NCBI GenBank assembly: GCA_016463385.1
Contig: JAEMRL010000091.1
Span: 1-8,193 of the forward strand
Length of the DNA: 8,193 nucleotides
DNA from: Thermoleophilia bacterium
Lineage (GTDB): Bacteria > Actinomycetota > Thermoleophilia > Miltoncostaeales > Miltoncostaeaceae
Direction of reading: 5' to 3'
A program made the translations under genes and the position numbers. The notes under the pieces were generated by a model. That model made no database searches. It saw only the letters and a program-made list of their open reading frames with translations, and was not told where the DNA came from. This document shows positions 1 through 6,248 of this stretch, in pieces. The first letter of the stretch is position 1; every line of letters starts with the position of its first letter.

Positions 1-198
1 GTGGGCGACGTTCCCGCCGACCTGGCCGCGGCCGTCCTGACGGTCGATGCGGGGACCCTCCCGGGGACCGCATCGGCGGTGGTGGACCTGCGCCCGGTGC
101 CGGGCGGCGGCGAGGCGGTGCTCGTGCGCCCGGGGCCCGATCCGGAGGCGCTGAGGGGCACGCTGGCGGCGGTGGGGGTCGGCGTCCGTCCTGGGTGA
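1..198 (+). CDS. tsaC: Sua5/YrdC/TsaC-type threonylcarbamoyl-AMP synthase, C-terminal fragment
   Basis: Only the last 65 codons are in the window; the gene begins upstream and ends at TGA 196-198. The fragment resembles the end of the YrdC-like domain: a hydrophobic strand (AVLTVDAG), then LPGTASAVVDL, which corresponds to the family's PGxxSTVVDL segment, then VLVRPGPDPEAL, which matches the conserved (L/V)RPG turn near the C-terminus. The family makes L-threonylcarbamoyl-AMP from threonine, bicarbonate and ATP for the t6A modification of ANN-decoding tRNAs. A Thr-to-Ala change in the STVVDL motif is visible. In many actinobacteria this gene lies just before glyA, as here (47-bp gap), which supports the call. 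The fragment is too short to tell TsaC from the longer Sua5 form, although it ends right after the YrdC-like segment with no room for a Sua5 C-terminal domain. Confidence 0.7.
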   Translation: MGDVPADLAAAVLTVDAGTLPGTASAVVDLRPVPGGGEAVLVRPGPDPEALRGTLAAVGVGVRPG

Positions 199-231
199 CG
201 GTGTACCCTCGGGGCCGACGAACACCACCCC

Positions 232-237
232 GGGGGA
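232..237 (+). promoter_or_regulatory. Ribosome binding site that decides the glyA start
   Basis: GGGGGA lies 8 bases before the GTG at 246. It supports that GTG over the in-frame GTG at 195, which would overlap the upstream stop codon and add 17 residues unlike the start of any serine hydroxymethyltransferase. Confidence 0.55.
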
Positions 238-245
238 CGAGCCGC

Positions 246-1535
246 GTGAGCTTCATCGACGACGACAGCTACCTGTCGCAGGACATCTCCGAGGCCGACC
301 CGGCGGTCGCCCGCCTGCTCGGCGCGGAGCTCGATCGCCAGAGCGACACGCTCGAGATGATCGCCAGCGAGAACTTCACCAGCCAGGCCGTCCTCCAGGC
401 CGTCGGCTCGGTGCTGACCAACAAGTACGCCGAGGGCCTGCCGGGCAAGCGCTACTACGGCGGCTGCGAGGTGGTCGACGAGGTGGAGCAGCTCGCCATC
501 GACCGCGCCCTCGAGCTGTTCGGCGCCGACCACGTCAACGTGCAGCCCCACTCGGGCTCGACGGCCAACGAGGCCGCCTACGCGGCGACGCTCGCCCCCG
601 GCGACCGGGTGCTGGCGATGGCCCTCTCGCACGGCGGCCACCTCTCGCACGGCCTCAAGGTGAACTTCTCGGGCAAGCTCTACGAGTTCCACCACTACGG
701 CGTGCGCCGCTCGGACCAGTACATCGACATGGACCAGGTCCGCGAGATGGCCCGCGAGCTGCGCCCCGCGCTGATCGTCGCCGGCGCCTCGGCCTACCCG
801 CGCATCATCGACTTCCCGGCCTTCCGGGAGATCGCCGACGAGGTGGGCGCGCGCTTCATGGTCGACATGGCCCACATCGCGGGCCTGGTGGCCGCCGGCG
901 TGCACCCCACGCCGGTCGGCATCGCCGACATCGTCACCACCACGATCCACAAGACCCTCGGCGGCCCGCGCGCGGGCATGGTGATGTGCAACGCCGACCT
1001 GGCCGCCAAGGTGGACAAGGCCGTCTTCCCGGGCCTCCAGGGCGGCCCGCTGATGCACGTCATCGCCGGCAAGGCCGTCGCCTTCGGCCAGGCGCTGACG
1101 CCGGAGTTCCGCGCGCGCCAGCAGGCGGTCGTGGACAACTGTGCGGCGCTCGCCGACGAGCTGATGGAGGGCGGCCTCGACCTGGTCAGCGGCGGCACCG
1201 ACAACCACCTCGTGCTGGTCGACCTGTCGGCCACCCCGCTCACCGGCCAGGAGGGCGAGGACCGCCTCGACCGTGCCGGCATCACCGTCAACAAGAACGG
1301 CGTGCCCTTCGACGAGCGGCCGCCGACGGTGACCTCGGGCCTGCGCATCGGCACGGCCGCCCTCACGACCCGCGGCCTGCGCGAGCCGGAGATGCGCGAG
1401 ATCGCCCAGGTGATCGTCGCGGCGCTCCGCCCCGAGGCCACCGAGGCGGATCTCGAGGCGCTGCGCGCCCGCTCGCGGGCGGTCGGCGACCGCTTCCCGC
1501 TCTACCCGCGCCTGCACGCGGGGACCGCCGTCTGA
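246..1535 (+). CDS. glyA: Serine hydroxymethyltransferase
   Basis: This 429-residue PLP enzyme interconverts serine and glycine with transfer of a one-carbon unit to tetrahydrofolate, in the cytoplasm. Family landmarks run in order: EMIASENFTS (37-46), NKYAEGLPGKRYYGG (59-73), the cofactor-binding PHSGSTANEAAY (101-112), SHGGHLSHG (128-136), VDMAHIAGL (206-214), the Schiff-base lysine K236 in TTTIHKTLGGPRAG, FPGLQGGPLMH (261-271), and the substrate-binding SGLRIGT (364-370). Full length is normal for the family (about 415-435). The residue just before His-Lys is Ile rather than the common Thr, a small deviation. The GTG start at 246 follows a GGGGGA ribosome site and gives a standard N-terminus. 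It sits 47 bp after the tRNA-modification gene, probably in the same housekeeping transcription unit. Confidence is very high. Confidence 0.97.
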   Translation: MSFIDDDSYLSQDISEADPAVARLLGAELDRQSDTLEMIASENFTSQAVLQAVGSVLTNKYAEGLPGKRYYGGCEVVDEVEQLAIDRALELFGADHVNVQPHSGSTANEAAYAATLAPGDRVLAMALSHGGHLSHGLKVNFSGKLYEFHHYGVRRSDQYIDMDQVREMARELRPALIVAGASAYPRIIDFPAFREIADEVGARFMVDMAHIAGLVAAGVHPTPVGIADIVTTTIHKTLGGPRAGMVMCNADLAAKVDKAVFPGLQGGPLMHVIAGKAVAFGQALTPEFRARQQAVVDNCAALADELMEGGLDLVSGGTDNHLVLVDLSATPLTGQEGEDRLDRAGITVNKNGVPFDERPPTVTSGLRIGTAALTTRGLREPEMREIAQVIVAALRPEATEADLEALRARSRAVGDRFPLYPRLHAGTAV

Positions 1536-1573
1536 GGAAGGCCCTCCTCCCGGGCGGCTGAGGCTGCGGGTTT

Positions 1574-1612
1574 CCCCGGGTCAGGCTCCGTGGCGCCCAC
1601 GGTGCCCCGGGG
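1574..1612. terminator. GC-rich dyad after glyA, possible terminator or 5' leader structure
   Basis: The gap between glyA and the sulfide:quinone oxidoreductase gene contains nested inverted repeats. The inner stem is CCGTGG (1588-1593), loop CGC, CCACGG (1597-1602). The outer stem pairs CCCCGGG (1574-1580) with CCCGGGG (1606-1612), with small internal loops between. No T-run follows, so it is not a textbook intrinsic terminator. It may end glyA transcripts in a GC-rich host or fold in the leader of the next operon. A weaker 5-bp dyad, GAGGA (1534-1538) with TCCTC (1545-1549), straddles the glyA stop. I see no convincing -35/-10 pair in 1536-1637. Confidence 0.4.
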
Positions 1613-1637
1613 AGGGCGGCGCTCCAGACTCGGGGCG

Positions 1638-2930
1638 ATGTCATCCCGGATCGTCATCCTCGGCGCGGGCACCGGCGGCACCCTCATCGCCAACCGGCTG
1701 CGGCGGAGCCTGCCCGCGGACCGGGCCTCGATCACGGTCATCGACCGTGACGACCGGCACGTCTACCAGCCCGGCTTGCTGTTCGTCCCGTTCGGCCTGG
1801 CCCATGCCGACGACATCGTGCGCCCCCGGAGCCGGCAGCTCCACGATGGTATCGACTGGGTGGAGAGCGCCGTCGAGCGCGTCGAGACCGCGCGCGACGC
1901 GGTGGTGCTGGCCGACGGCCGCGAGGTGCCCTACGACGTGCTGATCGTGGCCACGGGCGCCGAGCTCGCGCCCGAGGAGACCGAGGGGCTCACGGGCGCC
2001 GGGTGGGGCGTCAGCGCCTTCACGTTCTACGACCTCCCCGGCGCGAGCGCCCTGGCGGAGGCACTGCCCCTCCTCGACGGCGGCCGCCTGGTGGTGAACA
2101 TCGTGGACATGCCGATCAAGTGCCCGGTCGCGCCGCTCGAGTTCTGCTTCCTGGCCGACTGGTTCCTGCGCGAGCGCGGGGTGCGCGACGCGGTCGAGCT
2201 CACCCTGGTGACCCCGCTCGACGGCGCGTTCACCAAGCCGGTCGCCTCCGCGGCCCTGGGCGGGCTGCTCGAGGAGAAGGGGGTCCGGCTGGTGACCGAG
2301 TTCAACACCGGCGAGGTGGCCTACGGCGCCGGCGGGCGCGGCGGCACGATCACCGGCTACGACGGGCGCGAGCAGCCCTTCGACCTGGCGGCCGTGATCC
2401 CGGCGCACGGCGGCGCCGGCTACGTGCTGCGCTCGCCCGGCCTCGGGGACGCCCTCGGGTTCGTCCCGGCCGATCCGGCGACGCTCCAGTCGAAGGCCGC
2501 CCCCAACGTCTTCGCGATCGGCGACGCCTCCGACCTGCCCGTCTCGAAGGCCGGATCGGTGACGCACTTCGAGGGAGAGGTGCTCGCCGGGAACGTCCTC
2601 CGCTTCCTCGAGGGGCGCCCCCTGGACGCCTCGTACGACGGGCACGCGAACTGCTTCATCGAGACCGGGTTCTCGAAGGCCCTGCTGATCGACTTCAACT
2701 ACGACACCGAGCCGCTGCCCGGCCGCTTCCCCGGGCCGGCCGGCCTGCCGCTCCTCAAGGAGAGCCGGCTCAACCACCTCGGCAAGCTGATGTTCCAGTG
2801 GTTCTACTGGCACACGCTCCTGCCGGGCCGCGACATCCCGGGCATCGGCGCGCACATGCCGACGGCCGGCAAGCACCGCCCCGACGGCGGACCGCAGACG
2901 TCCACCCAGAAGGAGGACCCGACCGCATGA
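1638..2930 (+). CDS. sqr: Sulfide:quinone oxidoreductase (FAD-dependent)
   Basis: This 430-residue flavoprotein is expected to oxidise sulfide to sulfane sulfur (persulfide or polysulfide) on the inner face of the membrane and pass electrons to the quinone pool. Visible features are the N-terminal FAD Rossmann motif VILGAGTGG (6-14), the second-strand acidic residue in ITVIDRD (32-38), VYQPGLLFVPFG (42-53), the ATG motif of VLIVATGAE (101-109), and the C-terminal FAD motif VFAIGDASDLPVSKAG (291-306). C162 in IKCPVAP matches the first catalytic cysteine (human SQOR Cys201, in CAGAP). C339 in YDGHANCFIETG matches the second (human Cys379, in YTSCPLVTG). The tail LMFQWFYWHTLLPG (384-397) resembles the amphipathic membrane-anchoring helix of SQRs. 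A third cysteine, C170, lies eight residues after C162. ATG 1638 is chosen because the FAD strand starts at residue 4; a GTG at 1590 would add 16 residues. The gene overlaps the next at ATGA. A related FAD/NAD(P) oxidoreductase is possible, but the paired cysteines and the sulfur-gene neighbours favour SQR. Confidence 0.88.
   Translation: MSSRIVILGAGTGGTLIANRLRRSLPADRASITVIDRDDRHVYQPGLLFVPFGLAHADDIVRPRSRQLHDGIDWVESAVERVETARDAVVLADGREVPYDVLIVATGAELAPEETEGLTGAGWGVSAFTFYDLPGASALAEALPLLDGGRLVVNIVDMPIKCPVAPLEFCFLADWFLRERGVRDAVELTLVTPLDGAFTKPVASAALGGLLEEKGVRLVTEFNTGEVAYGAGGRGGTITGYDGREQPFDLAAVIPAHGGAGYVLRSPGLGDALGFVPADPATLQSKAAPNVFAIGDASDLPVSKAGSVTHFEGEVLAGNVLRFLEGRPLDASYDGHANCFIETGFSKALLIDFNYDTEPLPGRFPGPAGLPLLKESRLNHLGKLMFQWFYWHTLLPGRDIPGIGAHMPTAGKHRPDGGPQTSTQKEDPTA
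2910..2917 (+). promoter_or_regulatory. Strong Shine-Dalgarno inside the sqr 3' end
   Basis: AAGGAGGA ends 9 bases before the ATG at 2927. It is the best match to the anti-Shine-Dalgarno consensus that I found in the window and lies within the last codons of the SQR gene. It fixes the start of the DsrC/TusE-like gene and suggests that protein is translated more strongly than its neighbours. Confidence 0.75.
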
Positions 2931-3244
2931 GCACCGCCATCTACGCCGGCGTCACCGTCGACGTGAACGACGAGGGCTTCCTCGAGCGCCCCGAGCAGTG
3001 GACGCGCGAGATCGCCGTCGAGCTCGCGCGCGCCGACGGCATCGCCGAGCTCACCGACCGGCACTGGCAGGTCATCGAGTTCATGCGCCAGGAGTTCTTC
3101 GCGAAGGGCACCGGACCGACCGTGCGCGCCCTCGGCAAGTCGTCGGGCGTCAGCGTCAAGGAGCTCTACCAGCTCTTCCCGAAGGGCCCGGCGAAGACGG
3201 CGGCGCACATCGCCGGCATCCCGAAGCCGAAGGGGTGCATCTGA
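2927..3244 (+). CDS. DsrC/TusE-family sulfur carrier protein with a single C-terminal cysteine
   Basis: This 105-residue protein matches the DsrC/TusE family over its full length: VDVNDEGFLERPEQWTREIA (11-30), a helical middle with LTDRHWQVIEFMR (42-54), GTGPTVRALGK (61-71), the LYQLFPKGPAK turn (80-90), and the flexible C-terminal arm AGIPKPKGCI with the conserved penultimate cysteine C104. Family members carry sulfane sulfur as a persulfide on this cysteine. In DsrC proper a second cysteine lies 11 residues earlier; here that position is A93 and no other cysteine is present. By cysteine pattern it is therefore TusE-like rather than the two-cysteine trisulfide-forming DsrC that partners DsrAB. 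The start overlaps the SQR stop (ATGA) behind a strong Shine-Dalgarno. The neighbours (SQR and DsrE2) suggest it accepts or relays sulfur from sulfide oxidation rather than serving only tRNA thiolation; that role is inference. Confidence 0.9.
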   Translation: MSTAIYAGVTVDVNDEGFLERPEQWTREIAVELARADGIAELTDRHWQVIEFMRQEFFAKGTGPTVRALGKSSGVSVKELYQLFPKGPAKTAAHIAGIPKPKGCI

Positions 3245-3245
3245 C

Positions 3246-3755
3246 ATGACGACGCAGACGGACGCGAACCCCGACGCGGCACCCGCCGCAGCGGCTCCGA
3301 TCGCCAAGGTCTCGATCATCGTCTCCAAGGGTTCCCTCGAGGGGATCTACCCGGCACTGATCCTCGCCAACGGCGCCCGCGCCGAGGGCATCGACGTGAA
3401 CCTGTTCTTCACGTTCTTCGGGATGGACGCCGTGCACCGCAGGCGCATGGACCACGTGAAGGTGGCCACGGTGGGCAACCCCGGCATGCACATCCCGACC
3501 CTCCTCGGGGGGCTGCCCGGGATGTCCGCGCTCGCGACGCACTTCATGAGCAAGAAGATGGAGGAGCTCGACATCCCGCCCATCCCGGAGTTCATCGAGA
3601 TGATCGGCGACACCGGCGCGGGGATGTACGCGTGCCGCGCCTCGGTGGACATGTTCGGCCTCGAGCGCGATGACTTCGTGCCCCAGATCGCCGACATCAT
3701 CACGGTCGGCGACTTCTACGCGATGGCCGCGGGAGGTCAGATCATCTTCACCTGA
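3246..3755 (+). CDS. DsrE2-type (DsrE/DsrF/DrsH-like) sulfurtransferase
   Basis: This 169-residue protein belongs to the DsrE/DsrF/DrsH-like group. After an Ala/Pro-rich N-terminal tail (about 1-20) comes the first strand and helix, VSIIVSKGSLEGIYPALILANGA (22-44), then LFFTFFGMDAVHRRRMDH (53-70), VATVGNP (73-79), LLGGLPGMSALATHFM (86-101), MEELDIPPIPEFIEMI (105-120) and the active-site segment GMYACRASVDMFGL (126-139), ending ITVGDFYAMA. C130 is the only cysteine and sits where this group carries its sulfur-binding cysteine. Relatives (DsrE3A, DsrE2) bind or transfer sulfane sulfur or thiosulfate and pass it to TusA or DsrC-like partners. The ATG is one base after the preceding stop, with AAGGGG (3230-3235) 10 bases upstream. 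Membership in one operon with SQR and the DsrC/TusE-like protein supports a sulfur-relay role. Its exact subfamily (DsrE2 or DsrE3) cannot be settled by eye. Confidence 0.88.
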   Translation: MTTQTDANPDAAPAAAAPIAKVSIIVSKGSLEGIYPALILANGARAEGIDVNLFFTFFGMDAVHRRRMDHVKVATVGNPGMHIPTLLGGLPGMSALATHFMSKKMEELDIPPIPEFIEMIGDTGAGMYACRASVDMFGLERDDFVPQIADIITVGDFYAMAAGGQIIFT

Positions 3756-3789
3756 TGGCGCGCGCGGGGGTCTGTGAGCAACCTGTGAC

Positions 3790-3806
3790 GGAACCGTTCA
3801 GGTTCC
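3790..3806. repeat. Perfect 6-bp inverted repeat GGAACC-N5-GGTTCC
   Basis: GGAACC (3790-3795) and GGTTCC (3801-3806) flank GTTCA in the 97-bp gap between the sulfur cassette and the exported-protein operon. No T-run follows, so it is not a clear terminator. GGAACC also resembles the -35 element used by some ECF sigma factors, but I cannot place a matching -10. It could be an operator half-site pair or a short hairpin ending the upstream operon. Confidence 0.4.
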
Positions 3807-3819
3807 CGAAGGGTGTGCA

Positions 3820-3843
3820 GTATCGGCGCGGGGCTGCCGATAC
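3820..3843. promoter_or_regulatory. 8-bp inverted repeat just before the GH26-like gene, possible operator or leader hairpin
   Basis: GTATCGGC (3820-3827) and GCCGATAC (3836-3843) are perfect reverse complements around an 8-base GC-rich centre. The right arm ends 9 bases before ATG 3853. No Shine-Dalgarno lies between the arm and the start codon; the nearest purine-rich runs are GAAGGG (3808-3813) and the GGGGG in the loop (about 3830-3833). The element could be a repressor site over the promoter, or an RNA hairpin controlling translation of the first gene of the operon. The role is inference; the symmetry is directly visible. Confidence 0.45.
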
Positions 3844-3852
3844 GTTCGCCAC

Positions 3853-4833
3853 ATGAACCTTCCCCAGCGTGCCCGGCTGGCTGTCAGACCCCGAGCGATC
3901 GCCCCGGCGATCTGCTCGCTGATCGGCCTCGCCCTCATCCTCGGCCCCTCGGCCGCACGTCCCGCCCCCGCCGCCGCCGCGGTCGAGGTGGGCGTCTACC
4001 AGGACAACCCCGTGAACGGCACGCCGGTCGTGCGCGCCCGGGTCGGCAAGCGCGCGATGCGCGTGATCTCGACCTACGTCACGGGCGGCCAGGTGGTCGC
4101 TCCCCAGATCGTGGCCCTGGCCCGCCGCAACAACGCGCGGCTCCTGGTCACGTGGATGCCCGACTCCGGTCGCGACGGCGCCAAGCAGAAGCGCTACAAC
4201 CTCGCCTCCATCCGCCGCGGGCGCCAGGACAAGGGCCTGATCCGCCTCACCGGGCAGCTGCGGAAGCTGTCGCCCACCCCGATCCTGCGGCCGATGCCCG
4301 AGCCCAACACGCCCTGGTACGCCTGGTCGGGCACGGTCAACGGCAACACGCCGGCCGCCTACGTGCAGGCGTGGAAGCGCGTGCGCAAGGTCGTGCGCGC
4401 CTCCGGCGGCAAGAAGATCCGGATCCTCTGGGCGCCGTATGCCCGCAGCGTCCCGGCCACCACCGCCAACGCGATCCCGGCCTACTTCCCCGGCAACACC
4501 GAGGTCGATCTCGTGGGCACGAGCGCCTACAACTTCGGCGCCACCGGGGGCCTCGCCTGGACCGAGCCCGCCAACCTCTTCGAGGACGCCTACCGGGAGA
4601 TCTCCGCGCTCTCGCCCAAGCCCTTCTGGATCGCCGAGACCGGCTCCACGTCGGTCGGCGGCAAGCGCGAGCAGTGGATCACCCAGCTGGGCGGCCTCCG
4701 CACCACGATCCCCAACCTCGCGGGCGTCGTCTGGTTCGACGTGCGCGACCGTAACGGAGACTTCCGGATGAGCTCATCGAAGTCGTCGCGTCTCGCGTTC
4801 TCGAAGTTCCTGCGCCGGGTGAAGGCCAAGTGA
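3853..4833 (+). CDS. Secreted GH26-like glycoside hydrolase (beta-mannanase-like)
   Basis: This 326-residue protein starts with a Sec-type signal: basic residues (R6, R8, R12, R14), a hydrophobic core IAPAICSLIGLALILG (about 16-31) and an Ala/Pro-rich cleavage region near AAA/VEV (43-44). The mature part looks like a GH26-type (beta/alpha)8 barrel. LLVTWMPDSG (97-106) is a core strand. LRPMPEPNTPWYAWSG (145-160) matches the acid/base region R-x-x-H-E-x-N-x-x-W-Y-x-W with E150. ILWAPYARS (191-199) resembles the W-x-P strand, and PFWIAETGSTS (257-267) carries the nucleophile-like E262. The usual His before the acid/base Glu is Pro here. It ends with VVWFDVRDRNGDFR (292-305). Substrate is unknown; a beta-linked mannan, glucan or exopolysaccharide is plausible. 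It is the first gene of an overlapping four-gene run: its TGA (4831-4833) overlaps the GTG of the DUF1800 gene by four bases. Fold assignment is moderately sure, activity unproven. Confidence 0.72.
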   Translation: MNLPQRARLAVRPRAIAPAICSLIGLALILGPSAARPAPAAAAVEVGVYQDNPVNGTPVVRARVGKRAMRVISTYVTGGQVVAPQIVALARRNNARLLVTWMPDSGRDGAKQKRYNLASIRRGRQDKGLIRLTGQLRKLSPTPILRPMPEPNTPWYAWSGTVNGNTPAAYVQAWKRVRKVVRASGGKKIRILWAPYARSVPATTANAIPAYFPGNTEVDLVGTSAYNFGATGGLAWTEPANLFEDAYREISALSPKPFWIAETGSTSVGGKREQWITQLGGLRTTIPNLAGVVWFDVRDRNGDFRMSSSKSSRLAFSKFLRRVKAK

Positions 4834-6248
4834 GCCCGCGACTCGCCGCCCCACCGCGCCGCCGGCGCCTCTCGCGGCCCGCCGCGGGCGGTGCCCAGGC
4901 GGCCCTCACCGAGGCGATGGTCGACCGCCTCACCTGGCGCGCCGGCTTCGGACCCTCCGAGGCCAGCCGCGCGGCGCTCAAGGGGCTGTCGCTCCACAAG
5001 GCCGTCGACCGCCTGATCGCCGCGCCCCAGGGGCCGCTCTCGGGGCCCGAGCCCGTCCACAACGACGGCACCCCCCTGAAGCCCCTCGAGTCGGACACCG
5101 ACCTGGTGCTGGCCTGGTGCGACCGGATGGTGCGCACCGGCAACCCGCTCGTTGAGCGCCTCACGTTCTTCTGGCACCGGCATTTCGCGACGTCGCGCCA
5201 GGACGTCTCGCCGCCGCAGCTGATGACCAACCAGAACGACCTGATGCGCCGCTACTCGGACTACGCCGCCAACCCGACGGCCAACTTCCGCCAGCTCGTC
5301 TACGAGGTGGGGGAGGGGCCGGCGATGCTGCGCTTCCTCACCGGCGAGAACAGCACCAAGCGCGCGATCAACGAGAACTACGGCCGCGAGCTGATGGAGC
5401 TGTTCTGTCTCGGCGTCACCAACGCCGCCGGGCAGCCGAACTACACCGAGACCGACGTCCGCGAGGCGGCCCGCGCCACCTCGGGCTGGCAGATCGACGA
5501 CGAGAACCCCGACGCCGCGGTGGGCTACTTCAACCGCTCGCGCTGGGACGACGGCCAGAAGACGGTGCTCGGCAAGACGGGCGCCTTCAGCCACCGGGAG
5601 GTGGTCGATGTCGTCCTCTCGCACCCCAGCCACGCGCCGTTCCTGGTCACCAAGCTCTGGCACGAGTTCATCCCGACGGCCCCGAGCCCGGCCACGTTGC
5701 GCGACCTGACGCGGGTCTACACGCGCAGCGGGTTCCGCCTGAAGCCGCTCGTGCGCCGCATCCTGACCCACCCGGCGATGCTCGACTCGATCAAGGAGCC
5801 GAACATGATCAAGCCGCCGATCGTCCAGGCGGTCGGCGCGATGCGGGCCCTCGGGATGGGGATCACCGACGACACCCTCTTCCAGGTGCTCGGCGCGATG
5901 GGCCAGACGCCCTACTTCCCGCCGACGGTCGCCGGCTGGGAGGGCGGCACCGCCTGGCTCAACACCAACACCGCGCTCGCCCGCTTCTCGCTGGCGAACC
6001 GGCTGCTCGCCAAGCAGTACGCGACGCTGCCGACCAAGGCGCCCGAGGACGTGCCCGGCGAGACGCCGGTGCAGGCCTTCCAGCGGGCGCACGCCGCGGT
6101 CGGCCGCCCCTGGCTCGCCAAGGGCACCATCAGCTCCCTCCGCTACTACTCGGCCAACGCGAAGGCGGTCTCCGCCAACGACCGCATCGCGCGCCAGCGC
6201 GTGCTGCGCGCGTTCATGCTCGGTGGCCCCGACGCCCAGGTGATGTGA
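4830..6248 (+). CDS. DUF1800 family protein
   Basis: This 472-residue protein has the hallmark order of the DUF1800 family: LTWRAGFGPS (34-43) near the start, ERLTFFWHRHFATS (109-122), GEGPAMLRFLTGENSTK (161-177), INENYGRELMELFCLGV (180-196), YTETDVREAARATSGW (205-220), FLVTKLWHEFI (271-281) and FPPTVAGWEGGTAWLN (363-378). The biochemical function of the family is unknown. It is typically encoded directly before a DUF1501 gene, as here. The N-terminus is Arg/Pro-rich (PPRRRRLSRP, 8-17) and is not followed by a hydrophobic stretch, so no Sec or Tat signal is evident, unlike its three operon partners. GTG 4830 overlaps the upstream TGA and has GAAGG (4821-4825) in front. The stop TGA shares its final A with the ATG of the next gene, implying coupled translation and matched amounts. 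Confidence 0.93.
   Translation: MSPRLAAPPRRRRLSRPAAGGAQAALTEAMVDRLTWRAGFGPSEASRAALKGLSLHKAVDRLIAAPQGPLSGPEPVHNDGTPLKPLESDTDLVLAWCDRMVRTGNPLVERLTFFWHRHFATSRQDVSPPQLMTNQNDLMRRYSDYAANPTANFRQLVYEVGEGPAMLRFLTGENSTKRAINENYGRELMELFCLGVTNAAGQPNYTETDVREAARATSGWQIDDENPDAAVGYFNRSRWDDGQKTVLGKTGAFSHREVVDVVLSHPSHAPFLVTKLWHEFIPTAPSPATLRDLTRVYTRSGFRLKPLVRRILTHPAMLDSIKEPNMIKPPIVQAVGAMRALGMGITDDTLFQVLGAMGQTPYFPPTVAGWEGGTAWLNTNTALARFSLANRLLAKQYATLPTKAPEDVPGETPVQAFQRAHAAVGRPWLAKGTISSLRYYSANAKAVSANDRIARQRVLRAFMLGGPDAQVM

Noticed and set aside
195..245. GTG at 195 as the start of glyA
   Set aside because: It overlaps the upstream stop and adds 17 residues absent from the family. The GTG at 246 has a ribosome site and yields a normal N-terminus.
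1641..2876. Long open frame (411 codons) on the minus strand opposite the SQR gene
   Set aside because: It is the mirror of a strongly GC-biased real gene; its translation is Arg/Gly/Ala/Val/His-rich with no recognisable motif, whereas the plus strand encodes a full SQR.
2003..2926. Plus-strand in-frame extension upstream of the DsrC/TusE-like gene
   Set aside because: It is an Arg/Pro-rich alternative frame inside SQR. The DsrC/TusE family start and the AAGGAGGA site place the true start at 2927.
3801..3807. GGGAACC on the minus strand resembling an ECF sigma -35 box
   Set aside because: It would drive transcription against the DsrE2 gene, with no minus-strand gene there and no matching -10 that I can identify. 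The sequence is explained by the inverted repeat.
3813..4754. Plus-strand 313-codon frame overlapping the GH26-like gene
   Set aside because: Its translation is dominated by Arg, Pro and Gly with no domain. The other frame has a signal peptide and catalytic-type motifs.
4590..6092. Minus-strand open frame of 500 codons opposite the GH26-like and DUF1800 genes
   Set aside because: It has low-complexity composition and no family motifs, and it overlaps two well-supported genes. It is a third-position GC artefact.
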